Assembly (NCBI RefSeq): GCF_024622505.1
Contig: NZ_JANKAS010000005.1
Location: 124,001 to 188,000 of the forward strand
DNA from: Irregularibacter muris
Lineage (GTDB): Bacteria; Bacillota; Clostridia; Eubacteriales; Garciellaceae
DNA length: 64,000 nucleotides
Direction: 5' to 3'
The notes under the pieces are model-generated. The model did no database searches. It saw only the letters and a program-made list of their open reading frames with translations, and was not told the DNA's origin. Below are positions 53,110 to 62,800 of the stretch, piece after piece. The first letter of the stretch is position 1. Each line of letters begins with the position of its first letter. The position numbers were made by a program, and so were the translations under genes.

Positions 53110-53922
53110 TTATTCAAGTATTCCTTTTATGGTTGTTACCTCTAGTCCCTTCTCCCTTAAAGCTTTTACAAAGGGGTTAATGCCCAAAGAGTCGCTAGCT
53201 ATATGGCCAGATACAATAAGATTGCCTTTTTTCTCTTTCTTTAGCTTTACATAATCAGCATAGGCGATATGAATATAGACAACAGTATCAATACCATTTT
53301 CAAAATAAGTATTGGCCACATCGTATCCTCCATTGGTATAGGTACCATGGGCAATAACGGTTTTCCCTGCCCTATCCTTTTCCTCTCCTATCAACAACTC
53401 TACATTAGTCCTTGCTATCTGCATTTCTTTAAAGCTACTTAGAGCTTTTACAACCTCCATAAGAGTCGCATTCCCATTGCTACAAACCTCATCTACCCTT
53501 TGTTGCATTAATCGTCGCCCTATTTCATCTAGGGGCTGATGAATATTTAAAAAGGGCATATCTAGCATTTTTGCCACCGAAATCGTGTTCTCATAGTTAC
53601 TGCTCTGTACAGATATCTTTAGTATACCATATTTTTCTTCTATTGTATTTCTAGCAACTTCTTCTGGTACACCAAATTGCTTCATCACCTTTATGTGATC
53701 CTGATAAACTTCATAGGCATTGATGATACTTCCTTGGGGGTGGTGAGCAATCACTGCATCATATCCATTCTCCTTGGCATAATATAGATCCGAACTATCT
53801 ATATCCACACCAAAGAGTATTTTTTTGATTTCCCCTCCTTCTACATAGATTTCAGAGTCAGCAGGAATATCATCAAACCCTGCCATATCTAAAGCTAGCT
53901 GCATAATGTCTCTTGTATTCAA
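53110..53922 (-). CDS. Nif3-like (DUF34) protein
   Basis: 270 residues. YDAVIAHHPQGS with the two metal-binding His and GHIASDSLGINPF near the C-terminus match the Nif3/DUF34 dinuclear-metal family, although the middle insertion seen in larger members is absent. Function unknown; hydrolase or metal-sensor roles have been proposed. TTG 53922 lies 8 bases after GGAGG, and its first 50 bases overlap the 3' end of oppF. It is in a peptide-transport operon, so it may process an imported compound; this is speculation. Confidence 0.82.
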   Translation of the reverse strand: MNTRDIMQLALDMAGFDDIPADSEIYVEGGEIKKILFGVDIDSSDLYYAKENGYDAVIAHHPQGSIINAYEVYQDHIKVMKQFGVPEEVARNTIEEKYGILKISVQSSNYENTISVAKMLDMPFLNIHQPLDEIGRRLMQQRVDEVCSNGNATLMEVVKALSSFKEMQIARTNVELLIGEEKDRAGKTVIAHGTYTNGGYDVANTYFENGIDTVVYIHIAYADYVKLKKEKKGNLIVSGHIASDSLGINPFVKALREKGLEVTTIKGILE

Positions 53923-54907
53923 AATTTTTCCTCCTTATATTATGGCAGGCTACCTGATGACCGCCTCCAATGTCTTTTAATGTTGGTTCTATTTCCCTAC
54001 ATGAACTACTCTTTTTAAAACATCGATCATAAAATCTACATCCTGGGGGGATATCAATGGGGCTAGGTACATCCCCTTGTAATTTTATTCTTTCTTTCTT
54101 TCCCCTTGGATTAGGGGGCAAAATAGCTGATAATAAGGCATTGGTATAGGGGTGCTCAGGCTTTTTAAATAAATCATCTTTTTTGGCCATTTCAACAATT
54201 TTCCCTAGATACATCACAGCAATGTGGTCACTAATATGTTTGACGACCGCTAAATTATGGGCAATAAATAAATAGGTGAGGCCAAACTCATCCTGAATAT
54301 CCTGCAAAAGATTGATAATCTGGGATTGGATGGACACATCTAGGGCAGAGATAGGTTCATCACATACAATCAATTTAGGGTTACAGGCAAGGGCCCTAGC
54401 AATACCAATCCTCTGCCTTTGACCTCCACTAAATTCATTAGGATAGCGGTGGTACACCTTGGCACCTAGTCCCACAGTATCTAGGAGCTTATGAATTCTT
54501 TCTTCCCTTTCCTTCCCCTTTGTTAGATGATTCACATCAATAGCTCTCCCTATAATTTCTCCAGCAGTGAGCCTGGGATTGAGGGAGGAATAGGGATCTT
54601 GAAAGATGATTTGCATATCCTTTCTTTTTTGCCTTAATTGAGTTTTATGAAGAGCAGTCATATCTTCTCCATTGAATTTTATCCTACCATCCGTTGGCTC
54701 AATTAATCTTAATACCGTTCTCCCGGTTGTAGATTTTCCACAACCTGATTCCCCTACTAAACCCAAGGTCTCTCCCTTTGCTATATCAAAGGAAACTCCA
54801 TCTATGGCCTTTACAACATTTTTTTCTTTAGATAAAAATCCTTTTTTTACTGGAAAGTACTTCTTTAAATCTTTAACTTCCAGCAAAATCTCCCTTGAAT
54901 TATTCAT
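53873..54907 (-). CDS. oppF: Oligopeptide/dipeptide ABC transporter ATPase (OppF type)
   Basis: 344 residues. Walker A GLVGESGCGKSTTGRTV, signature EFSGGQRQRIGIARAL, Walker B LIVCDEPISALDVS and the Opp C-terminal extension with cysteines (FYDRCFKKSSSC...ACHN) that holds an Fe-S-like or zinc site. The reading frame runs about 20 residues beyond the usual end, overlapping the next gene by 50 bases, perhaps through loss of the original stop. ATP hydrolysis drives peptide uptake together with OppD. Confidence 0.93.
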   Translation of the reverse strand: MNNSREILLEVKDLKKYFPVKKGFLSKEKNVVKAIDGVSFDIAKGETLGLVGESGCGKSTTGRTVLRLIEPTDGRIKFNGEDMTALHKTQLRQKRKDMQIIFQDPYSSLNPRLTAGEIIGRAIDVNHLTKGKEREERIHKLLDTVGLGAKVYHRYPNEFSGGQRQRIGIARALACNPKLIVCDEPISALDVSIQSQIINLLQDIQDEFGLTYLFIAHNLAVVKHISDHIAVMYLGKIVEMAKKDDLFKKPEHPYTNALLSAILPPNPRGKKERIKLQGDVPSPIDIPPGCRFYDRCFKKSSSCREIEPTLKDIGGGHQVACHNIRRKNFEYKRHYAASFRYGRV

Positions 54908-54918
54908 TGGCTCACCTC

Positions 54919-55887
54919 CTACTGTGTATATTTATGACATCGTACATATGCATTCTTTATTTTCACTAACTCAGGTTCTATCCTTAGACATTTTTCACTT
55001 TTTTCCTTACATCTTTCAGCGAATCTGCAGCCTTTAAAGTCTAGATTTACATTGGGCAGATTCCCTTCTATAGATTTTAACCTCTCCCCCTCCATATCCA
55101 GGGTGGGAATAGCGTCTAAAAGTCCTTTGGTATAGGGATGAAGGGGATTGTCAAATAAATCTATGACTGTACCGTATTCCATCACCTTCCCGGCGTACAT
55201 GACAATAACCTTATCTGCAATATCCGCTACTACCCCTAGATCATGGGTAATGATGAGAACAGACATATGAAATTTTCCCTTTATCTCTTTTACTAGATCT
55301 AATATTTGAGCCTGTATGGTCACATCCAAAGCTGTGGTTGGTTCATCGGCAATTAAAAGTTCTGGATGACAAGATAGGGCCATAGCAATCATTACCCTTT
55401 GACGCATTCCTCCGCTCATGTTGTGAGGATAATTATTCATCCTTGCTTCTGGCGAAGGGATACCCACCATCTTTAAACTCTCTATGGCTTTTATCCTAGC
55501 TTCTTTCTTTCCTACTTTTTGATGAATGACGATGGCTTCCATCATTTGATTGCCAATGGTAAAAAGAGGGTTGAGAGAGGTCATAGGATCTTGAAAAATC
55601 ATCCCTATTTTTCTGCCCCTAATCTCTCTCATTTCACTTTCCTTCTTAGAAAGCAAATCCTCTCCATTAAATTTTATAGATCCTGACACAATTTTACCCG
55701 GTGGATAGGGAACTAGTTTCATGATGGAGCGGGCAGTGACACTTTTGCCACTGCCTGACTCCCCCACAATACCTAAGGTCTCTCCTTTATCTAGAGCAAA
55801 ACTGACTCCATCCACTGCGGGAATCACTCCATTTGTAGTAAAAAAATGTGTATTTAAGTCTTTTACTTCCAATAGTGTATTTGACAT
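54919..55887 (-). CDS. oppD: Oligopeptide/dipeptide ABC transporter ATPase (OppD type)
   Basis: 322 residues. Walker A GIVGESGSGKSVTARS, signature MSGGMRQRVMIAMAL, Walker B LLIADEPTTALDVT, H-loop ITHDL, and the Opp C-terminal CRFAERCKEKSEKCLR. It forms the heteromeric ATPase with OppF. Only an 11-base gap to oppF; 8 bases from the binding-protein gene upstream. Confidence 0.94.
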   Translation of the reverse strand: MSNTLLEVKDLNTHFFTTNGVIPAVDGVSFALDKGETLGIVGESGSGKSVTARSIMKLVPYPPGKIVSGSIKFNGEDLLSKKESEMREIRGRKIGMIFQDPMTSLNPLFTIGNQMMEAIVIHQKVGKKEARIKAIESLKMVGIPSPEARMNNYPHNMSGGMRQRVMIAMALSCHPELLIADEPTTALDVTIQAQILDLVKEIKGKFHMSVLIITHDLGVVADIADKVIVMYAGKVMEYGTVIDLFDNPLHPYTKGLLDAIPTLDMEGERLKSIEGNLPNVNLDFKGCRFAERCKEKSEKCLRIEPELVKIKNAYVRCHKYTQ

Positions 55888-55895
55888 ATGATCAC

Positions 55896-57449
55896 CTATT
55901 CCATATATGCTTTATTTAATAAGAACTGGTCTGTTGATTCAAGGATTATGCCCTTTAGATTTTTCTTAGTAGCCATGGTTACATTCCCGTGATACATAGG
56001 TGCCCAAAGAACTTCATCCGTAAACTTAATATTTGCTTCTCTTAAATAGGCTTCTCTCTGGGTTTGATCTACAGTTTCTCTAGTCTTTAGGATAAGAGCA
56101 TCTCCTTCAGGGTTATTGTATCCAGTACGGTTGGAAGCTCCAATATTGGCTGAATGGAACTGAGGATATAACAACTCTGCCCCGTCTCCTGTTACATTGG
56201 CCCATCCTCCCAGCATCATTTCATGCTTGCCTTCCTTTGTATAAGTTAAATAGGAAGCCCAATCCATTGTGTTTAAAGTAACATTGATACCAATTGCCTT
56301 GAGTTGGGCTTGCACAAAGGGGGCTAATTTAGTATAGGTATCGGTATTTCCTACCGTAAGGGAAATATCAAATCCATTGGGATATCCCGCTTCTGCTAAT
56401 AATTCTTTAGCCTTTTCTACATCATAATCAAAACCATGATCTTCTATTTCTTTGTTGTAGCCAATAAGTTTTGGTCCAATAATTCCCTTGGACTTGTAAC
56501 CTAGTCCATTTAATGTAGGGATATATTCATCTACATCAATAGCACTGGCAATCGCTTGCCTAACTTTTATATTATTCAGGGGTTCTACCTCTTGATTAAA
56601 TCCTAAATAAGTAATATAGGTTCCTTCCATTTCAGTGACTGTAATATCGGAGTTGTTCTTTAGTCTATCTAGATGTTCTGCTGGAATTCTGGTTAGCATA
56701 TCTGCTTCCCCAGTCTCTAACATAGACACAGCTGTAGACATCTCTGGCACCACTTTAAAGACTACACTTTCTAATTTAGGAGTGCCTCCCCAATAATTCT
56801 CATTTTTCTCTAAAGTAATCTGATCACCGGCAACCCATTCTTTAAAGATAAAGGGGCCTGTTCCTGCACCGGTTGCATCCCTATTGATATCCCCTGCCTG
56901 ATCAGCTTTAGGGCTTACAATGGATAGATTGGGATGGGCAAGAGCTGTAAGCATAATTCCATAGGGTGTAGAAGTGTGTAAAACCACCGTATAATCATCT
57001 GGTGTTTCTATCTTATCAATAGATTGTATGAGGCTGGCCCTTGGGGAAGCCGTAGCTGGATCAAGAATCTTCTCAAAGGTATATTTTACAGCTTCTGCAT
57101 TAAAAGGAGTTCCATCTTGAAATTGAATATCTTTCTTTAATTTAATTATCCAAGTGTTTTCATCTGGATTTTCAAATCCTTCTGCCAGTAGCGGTTTTAA
57201 CTCCCCACTGGCTTCATCCTTTATAAAAAGAGTTTCAAAGATAGCTCTAAAAACATTAGTTGAAGCAGAATCATTGGTAAGTATAGGAGATAATCCTACA
57301 GCATCTGTAGCTGAGACAAAGGTCATCTTGTGATCAGCTGTTTTCCCTGAGGTTTCATCAGCCTTTGATCCGCAACCAGTAAACAAAGCTATCCCCATAG
57401 AGAGCAATAATAAATAAATGGTTATTTTCCCTAATAATTTTTTCTTCAA
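55896..57449 (-). CDS. Extracellular solute-binding protein, family 5 (peptide/nickel type)
   Basis: 517 residues. Lipoprotein signal with cysteine near 26 (LFTGCGSKA), then an SBP family 5 fold: PLLAEGFENPDENTWIIKLK and GTPFNAEAVKYTFEKILDPA are typical. The cargo may be a peptide, nickel-chelator or other compound. It lies between oppC and oppD. It is the only binding protein of the operon and would set substrate choice. Confidence 0.93.
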   Translation of the reverse strand: MKKKLLGKITIYLLLLSMGIALFTGCGSKADETSGKTADHKMTFVSATDAVGLSPILTNDSASTNVFRAIFETLFIKDEASGELKPLLAEGFENPDENTWIIKLKKDIQFQDGTPFNAEAVKYTFEKILDPATASPRASLIQSIDKIETPDDYTVVLHTSTPYGIMLTALAHPNLSIVSPKADQAGDINRDATGAGTGPFIFKEWVAGDQITLEKNENYWGGTPKLESVVFKVVPEMSTAVSMLETGEADMLTRIPAEHLDRLKNNSDITVTEMEGTYITYLGFNQEVEPLNNIKVRQAIASAIDVDEYIPTLNGLGYKSKGIIGPKLIGYNKEIEDHGFDYDVEKAKELLAEAGYPNGFDISLTVGNTDTYTKLAPFVQAQLKAIGINVTLNTMDWASYLTYTKEGKHEMMLGGWANVTGDGAELLYPQFHSANIGASNRTGYNNPEGDALILKTRETVDQTQREAYLREANIKFTDEVLWAPMYHGNVTMATKKNLKGIILESTDQFLLNKAYME

Positions 57450-57469
57450 TTTCCTTCCTCCTCATTTTT

Positions 57470-58369
57470 CTAGACATTTTTAAGATTTGGGTCCATAGCA
57501 TCCCTTAGTCCATCTCCAAGAGAGTTAAATCCATAAACAATAAGTATAATGGCAAAGCCTGGCAGCAAGGTTAAATGGGGGGCCTCAAAAATAAATGTTC
57601 TCCCGGTAGAGGCCATGGCTCCCCATTCAGCCGAAGGGGGTTGTGCTCCCAGACCAAGAAAGCTTAAAGTTGACGCTGAAAGAATAGCTGTTGCCAATCT
57701 CATAGTAGAATAAACAATAATTTCTGACATGCAATTGGGAAGAATCTCCCTAAATAAAATCATGGTATCAGATTGGCCTAAGGCTCTAGCCGCTGTAATA
57801 TAATCCATCTCCTTTGTAGAAAGAACTGTGCTTCTTACTACCCTAGCTATGGTGGGAATGGACCATATGCCCACAGCAAGAATGACATTTTGAATCCCTG
57901 TACCCAATATTGTGACAATCGCAAGGGCCAAAAGTACTCCCGGAAAGGCCAGCAGGACATCAATAATGCCCATGATTACCCCGTCAAGTTTGGCGTAGTA
58001 ACCCGATAAAAGTCCTAACAAAACACCAAAGGCCAATCCAAAGCCTACCGAACAAAATCCTACCATTAGGGACAATCTTGCTCCATAGACCAATCTGCTT
58101 AACATATCTCTGCCATACTCGTCTGTTCCCAATAAATGTCCTTGAGAACCTATTTTCACAAGCCTATTTCCCATGCTTTGTTCATAGGGGTCATAGGGGG
58201 ATACTAAAGGAGCAAATATGGCTACTAGCATGATAAAAACCACAATCCCTAAACCTATAACCGCTATTTTATTTCTTTTAAATCTTCTCCAGGTCTCTTT
58301 TATTTTACTGCTTTTCTTTGTCTTCCTCTCTGCAGAAGTATGCCCTAGGGCACCAACCATCTCAGGCAT
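57470..58369 (-). CDS. oppC: Peptide-type ABC permease (OppC/DppC)
   Basis: 299 residues. N-terminal charged leader, then FKRNKIAVIGLGIVVFIMLV and the EAA-type loop AARALGQSDTMILFREILPN; six membrane segments. ATG 58369 is chosen behind AGGAGG at 8 bases; the GTG three codons upstream lies within that site. It partners OppB (58384) across a 14-base gap. Confidence 0.93.
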   Translation of the reverse strand: MPEMVGALGHTSAERKTKKSSKIKETWRRFKRNKIAVIGLGIVVFIMLVAIFAPLVSPYDPYEQSMGNRLVKIGSQGHLLGTDEYGRDMLSRLVYGARLSLMVGFCSVGFGLAFGVLLGLLSGYYAKLDGVIMGIIDVLLAFPGVLLALAIVTILGTGIQNVILAVGIWSIPTIARVVRSTVLSTKEMDYITAARALGQSDTMILFREILPNCMSEIIVYSTMRLATAILSASTLSFLGLGAQPPSAEWGAMASTGRTFIFEAPHLTLLPGFAIILIVYGFNSLGDGLRDAMDPNLKNV

Positions 58370-58383
58370 AATCAACACCTCCT

Positions 58384-59325
58384 CTAGCTATATTGAATTC
58401 TTGGATCTATGGCTGCATATAAAATATCTACAATCAAATTGATGATTATAAAAGTCGTGGCTACCACTAGTACTGTTCCCTGTACCATAGGGAAATCCCT
58501 GGCACTAATAGCCTGTAACATGAGTCTGCCTATGCCGTTTATGGCAAATACAGATTCCACAACTACCGCCCCCCCTAAAAGGCTTCCAAAATTTAGTCCC
58601 ACTATGGTGATAATAGGAATGAGTGCATTTTTAAGCGCATGTTTAAGAATAACTATCCTTTCCTTTACTCCCTTGGCTCTAGCTGTTTGAATATAATCTT
58701 GATGAATAATTTCTAGCATAGAGGAACGGGTCATTCTAGAAGTCATGGCTGCTGAACCAAAGCCTAGGGTTACAGCTGGTAAAATCAAACTAGAAAATCC
58801 TTCCTTTGTCCAAATCATTCCATTAAACCCTGAAATAGGTAGCCACTTTAATTTCATACTAAAAATAATCATAAATAAAAGTCCTATCCAAAAACTTGGA
58901 GCCGATATGCCCAAGGTGGAAATACCCATACTCAACCGATCAAAGAAAGAATTTCTCTTGGCTGAGGCAACAATCCCTGTTCCTACACCCACAATAGTGG
59001 CTACTAATGCACTGAATAATGCAAGGCTAAAGGTGTTGGCATATCTTGTGGAAATAGCCTCGGCTACCGACTGACCTGTCTGATAAGAATAGCCCAGATC
59101 TCCTTTTAAAACTCCGCCCATATACCTGAGGTATTGAACATAGGCTGGTTGATCTAGCCCAAGTTTAACAGCAATATTGTGAATCTCTTCTGGGGTTGCC
59201 GTAGGGCCAGCAACAACTTCTGCTGCATTGCCAGGTATAAGGTAAATCATTAAAAATACAGCGATAGAAACTCCAAATAATACCGGGATCAGTTTAAATA
59301 GTCTTTTGATCATATATTTTGTCAT
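58384..59325 (-). CDS. oppB: Peptide-type ABC permease (OppB/DppB)
   Basis: 313 residues. MIKRLFKLIPVLFGVSIAVF start, IYLIPGNAAEVVAGPTATPE, the EAA-type loop TARAKGVKERIVILKHALKN and a C-terminal DPRIQYS: all typical of DppB. Six membrane segments. It is the first gene of the sigma-54 operon, with a 5' leader of about 125 bases from the -24/-12 promoter. AAAGGAGG is 11 bases before ATG 59325. Confidence 0.94.
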   Translation of the reverse strand: MTKYMIKRLFKLIPVLFGVSIAVFLMIYLIPGNAAEVVAGPTATPEEIHNIAVKLGLDQPAYVQYLRYMGGVLKGDLGYSYQTGQSVAEAISTRYANTFSLALFSALVATIVGVGTGIVASAKRNSFFDRLSMGISTLGISAPSFWIGLLFMIIFSMKLKWLPISGFNGMIWTKEGFSSLILPAVTLGFGSAAMTSRMTRSSMLEIIHQDYIQTARAKGVKERIVILKHALKNALIPIITIVGLNFGSLLGGAVVVESVFAINGIGRLMLQAISARDFPMVQGTVLVVATTFIIINLIVDILYAAIDPRIQYS

Positions 59326-59460
59326 TCTCTTTTTGTCCTCCTTTCCAAAATCAATCTGTTCTGTTAGAGAATTGTCAAAAACACTTTTACATTTATCCCA
59401 TGAAAGGGATAGGATTCATGATTTTTTATTCCATAGGGATTTGTATACAAGATATATTAA

Positions 59461-59475
59461 GCAATATTTGTGCCA
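59461..59475 (-). promoter_or_regulatory. Sigma-54 (-24/-12) promoter of the opp operon
   Basis: Minus strand TGGCAC-AAATA-TTGC, a perfect fit to TGGCAC-N5-TTGC with GG and GC at the required spacing. The divergent-side activator gene lies just upstream. The predicted start of transcription is near 59449. This is the only such match noticed in the window. Confidence 0.9.
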
Positions 59476-59641
59476 AGATTTTTAAAAACAACTTTTTTTC
59501 ACAAATATCCTCTAAATCTCTTAGAAAATCTTCTGAAAATTCTATAATTTTACATCGCAAAGGATTACATATTTATAAATTTTACCTAAATATTATTCAT
59601 TGGTTTCTTTGCTTTCGAAGCAAATACATTTTCATTGCCCT

Positions 59642-59699
59642 AAAAAAGGGTTATTGGGGTATATTTGGTTGGTTCCAACCAAATATACCCCAATAACCC
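59642..59699 (-). terminator. Very long terminator hairpin after the activator gene
   Basis: Perfect 25-bp inverted repeat (59648-59672 with 59675-59699), followed on the minus strand by TTTTTT. It ends the activator mRNA directly after its stop. Because it is also 170-250 bases upstream of the -24/-12 promoter, it could double as an enhancer site; this is inference. Confidence 0.85.
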
Positions 59700-59700
59700 C

Positions 59701-61749
59701 CTAATTTTTGCATTCATTTTCTTTTAAAAATATTTTTCCCTTTTCATTTATTCGTGTGCCTTGTTTTGTTTTGCCTATATCAACCAACCCAAGTTCTTCT
59801 AATTTATTCAATTTCGTTCGAATTTGTTCTGTAGAAAAATTCAAACCTTTTGTTTTTAAAATCTCTGTAATTTTATTTCTTCCGATCTTCAGATCTAATC
59901 TATTGGCCCTTTCCAGTATCTTTAATATTTCAATATAAACATCCATTTTCTCTACAAAAAATAGGTTTTTAGAGGCATGTTCCCCCTCCCATTGAGGGAG
60001 TTCGTTAAAGGGAGTAAGTTGTGCTATCAATTCCTCGGGCAAATCCCTTAGGGTTACTCTTTGTTTTTCTACAATACTGTCTAAATAGTAGATTAGATTT
60101 TCCAGTTCACGAATATTCCCTGGCCATGAATAATGATTGAAGGCTTGTATGACTTCGTCACTAAGATATTTATTGCTATTTAATTTCTCAAAAAAATACT
60201 GAGCAAGTGAAGGGATATCTTCTATTCTTTCTCTTAGGGTAGGGACTTTAAAATGTAATACTTTTAGTCTGTAGTATAGATCTTTTCGAAATTTACCCTT
60301 TAATACTAAATCATAAAGATCTTGATTGGTGGCGGCAATAACTCGAACGTCGATAGGAATAATTTTAGAGCCCCCTACTCTTATAATGCTCTTTTCCTGT
60401 AGTACCCGTAATAAGCTCATTTGAATTTTAGAAGAGGCATCTCCTATTTCATCAATAAATATAGTCCCTCCATGGGCTTGTTCAAAAAATCCTGCCTTTC
60501 CCCTCTTGGCAGCTCCTGTAAAAGAACCTCCCTCATAACCAAAAAGCTCACTTTCCACAAGGTTTTCTGATAGGGCAGCCATATTTACCGCTACAAAGGT
60601 TTCATTTTTTCTTTTGGAACAATTGTGGATGCCATTGGCAAAAATCTCTTTTCCTGTGCCATCTTCTCCTTGGATAAGTACAGTTAAATCTTTACTGGCA
60701 ATTTTCTTGGCCAGTGCGATTTTATTTTGTAATTCTTCACTATTTCCCACTAAATCCTTAAAATCATATTTTGCAATAAAGCCTTTATCCACTAACTTCT
60801 TTCTTACTTCCTTCTCTAGGTTCTGGATATAAAGTAGCTCTTGTATGCCAATGACATGACCCCTTAACTTATTTCCTTGATAAAGTAGCCTTTTATTTAA
60901 TATAATCTCCTTTCTGTGGATATTCACGATTTCATGATTTCTGTCCTGTACATCCAGCAGGATATCAATAATACTTTCATCTTCTATTAAATCCATAATA
61001 TTTCTAAAGATAAGTCGCCTGCCCTTATATCCTATTAATTCGGCGAATTTATGATTATAGAAAAATATACTCCCCTCTGTGTCCAAGGCAGCAATGCCAT
61101 CATTAGAAACCTGAAACATAGCCTTTAACATATTATTCATTTCATTGTGATAGGCATTTAGATGAATCATTTCTTTACTGTATTTTTCAGATAAAATATG
61201 CAATTCTTTGGTAGGCAAGTCTAATTTTAAAAAAATTTCTATAATGGAAGAAGTATCTATCACCCTCAGACCAATATCAATAATTCTTTTTACCCCCTGG
61301 GGAACTAAATGTTTTCCCCCTGCCGTCACTGCAATATCATAAACAGGACCATTGTAGCCAGGGTAATGGGGAACAAATTCTACATGCTCAATCCCCAACT
61401 CCTTTAAGAGTTTTATGGTTTCCTGGGCTATAGAGGGAAGATTACTCACCAATAAAACCTTTTCCTCACGGTCAAGACTAAAAAGTTCCAATACATTCAT
61501 TACATTTATGGTTCTTTTGACCGATACCAAGGGCACTTCTTGATTGATTTTGGCCCGCACGCTTTTTTCAATAAGTTCACTGGAACAAACAATCAGATCC
61601 ATCCCCTCTGTATCTATGACATCGCAGTCATGTAAAAGCACAGGGACGACCTCTACTTGGTCTCCAAAGGCCTCCCTTAGCTGCTGGCTTAAAACAATGT
61701 TTGCATGAAAATCCACAGTTACCATTGCCATTTTTTTCTTCTCTCTCAT
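59701..61749 (-). CDS. Sigma-54-dependent transcriptional activator
   Basis: 682 residues. N-terminal about 200 residues form a receptor-like region resembling PrpR-type sensors (VLLVSNLPSIAQETIKLLKE, GLRVIDTSSIIEIFLKL), then a PAS domain (about 205-310, VSNDGIAALDTEGSIFFYNH), then an AAA+ domain: Walker A GEDGTGKEIFANGIH, the sigma-54 loop ESELFGYEGGSFTGA (GSFTGA rather than GAFTGA), Walker B GGTIFIDEIGD and VAATNQDL (family wording). The C-terminus lacks a Fis-type HTH and has a winged-helix-like segment (QIRTKLNKLEELGLVDIG). AGGTGAT sits 4 bases before ATG 61749. It is the clear candidate to activate the operon behind 59461-59475. Confidence 0.93.
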   Translation of the reverse strand: MREKKKMAMVTVDFHANIVLSQQLREAFGDQVEVVPVLLHDCDVIDTEGMDLIVCSSELIEKSVRAKINQEVPLVSVKRTINVMNVLELFSLDREEKVLLVSNLPSIAQETIKLLKELGIEHVEFVPHYPGYNGPVYDIAVTAGGKHLVPQGVKRIIDIGLRVIDTSSIIEIFLKLDLPTKELHILSEKYSKEMIHLNAYHNEMNNMLKAMFQVSNDGIAALDTEGSIFFYNHKFAELIGYKGRRLIFRNIMDLIEDESIIDILLDVQDRNHEIVNIHRKEIILNKRLLYQGNKLRGHVIGIQELLYIQNLEKEVRKKLVDKGFIAKYDFKDLVGNSEELQNKIALAKKIASKDLTVLIQGEDGTGKEIFANGIHNCSKRKNETFVAVNMAALSENLVESELFGYEGGSFTGAAKRGKAGFFEQAHGGTIFIDEIGDASSKIQMSLLRVLQEKSIIRVGGSKIIPIDVRVIAATNQDLYDLVLKGKFRKDLYYRLKVLHFKVPTLRERIEDIPSLAQYFFEKLNSNKYLSDEVIQAFNHYSWPGNIRELENLIYYLDSIVEKQRVTLRDLPEELIAQLTPFNELPQWEGEHASKNLFFVEKMDVYIEILKILERANRLDLKIGRNKITEILKTKGLNFSTEQIRTKLNKLEELGLVDIGKTKQGTRINEKGKIFLKENECKN

Positions 61750-61775
61750 ATCCATCACCTTTTATCCATTCCATA

Positions 61776-61827
61776 AATATTCAGAATATTAATTAAATAT
61801 TGTATCATAATGGGGGATCAGGGACAA
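61776..61827 (-). promoter_or_regulatory. Promoter and dyad of the sigma-54 activator gene
   Basis: Minus strand TTGTCC, 17 bases, TACAAT (61799-61827). Just downstream is a perfect dyad AATATTC-T-GAATATT (61776-61790). An almost identical block lies at 63943-63984. Confidence 0.65.
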
Positions 61828-61835
61828 TAAATAAA

Positions 61836-61890
61836 AAACAGAGGACGATTAAAGAAAAGCTAACCGTTTTTCTTTAATCGTCCTCTGTTT
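61836..61890 (-). terminator. Terminator of the ABC-2 exporter operon
   Basis: 23-bp perfect stem (61836-61858 with 61868-61890) followed on the minus strand by TTTTTTATT. Confidence 0.85.
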
Positions 61891-62023
61891 CCTTTGGGAT
61901 TGTTTATGGGAATTGATATTGTCCTAAAAGGGTATGGAAAATGCTCTAAAAATAAATTTCTTCCGATTCTATTTTTCTTCTATAAGATCTATTTAGATGG
62001 CCCCATAGATTGTGAATAAACTT

Positions 62024-62800
62024 TCAATAGGCACTAATCAATCCTTCTTTCTTGCTCAATTTCTCGAAATAGTTAAACGTAATGATTCCTATGATAACCC
62101 ATGCTAGAGACGTTGAAAATAATTGGACGTATTCTAATGTAGGTATAGCTTGATTGCTAATCGCCTTCCTGATGAGATCATTCCCTATTGTTAAAGGAAT
62201 AAGTTTTGTTACACTTATGCTATTGGATGCCATGGATATGGTATTGGAAATAAAAAGTAATATGATCTGTAGGATAAAAATTATCTGTCCTAATTTTTTT
62301 ACTTTTAAAGTAATTCCTCCAAAAATCAAGCCTATACCATACATCCCCATTACGGTTATAAAAAATATGATAATGCTCTGAAGATTTATGATTAGAGGAA
62401 CATCAAAAATAAAAATAGAGATGGCCAATATGATAGCGATTTCTAAGAACTGAACAAGCAATGATGAGATAAGTTGCCCTAAAATTAAGGTATACATAGG
62501 TATTATAGAGGTGAATTTTTGCTCTAATGTCCCTGTAGATGCTTCAGTCTGTATATTGGAGCTTATTGTATTTATGGCCATTATTGAAAAAGTCCATAAG
62601 ATATATCCTACCAGTAATAGTTCTTTCGATTGAGCTTCTAAACCATAATAGATTCCTAAGCTTTCTCCTGCATCCATAAATAATAGACTAATATATAAAA
62701 TAGCTATTGTTATTATTTCACTTATAAAACTAGTTTTATAAGACCATGATAGTTCTAAATCTAATTTTATTTCAGCGAATAGCCCATTTAAATATTTCAA
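62024..62800 (-). CDS. ABC-2-type permease
   Basis: 258 residues with six hydrophobic segments and an N-terminal amphipathic stretch (LFAEIKLDLELSWSYKTSFI), the ABC-2 exporter plan. It partners the ATPase at 62928. Exported compound unknown (lipid, drug or antibiotic). The gap to the ATPase gene is 127 bases. Confidence 0.85.
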   Translation of the reverse strand: MKYLNGLFAEIKLDLELSWSYKTSFISEIITIAILYISLLFMDAGESLGIYYGLEAQSKELLLVGYILWTFSIMAINTISSNIQTEASTGTLEQKFTSIIPMYTLILGQLISSLLVQFLEIAIILAISIFIFDVPLIINLQSIIIFFITVMGMYGIGLIFGGITLKVKKLGQIIFILQIILLFISNTISMASNSISVTKLIPLTIGNDLIRKAISNQAIPTLEYVQLFSTSLAWVIIGIITFNYFEKLSKKEGLISAY

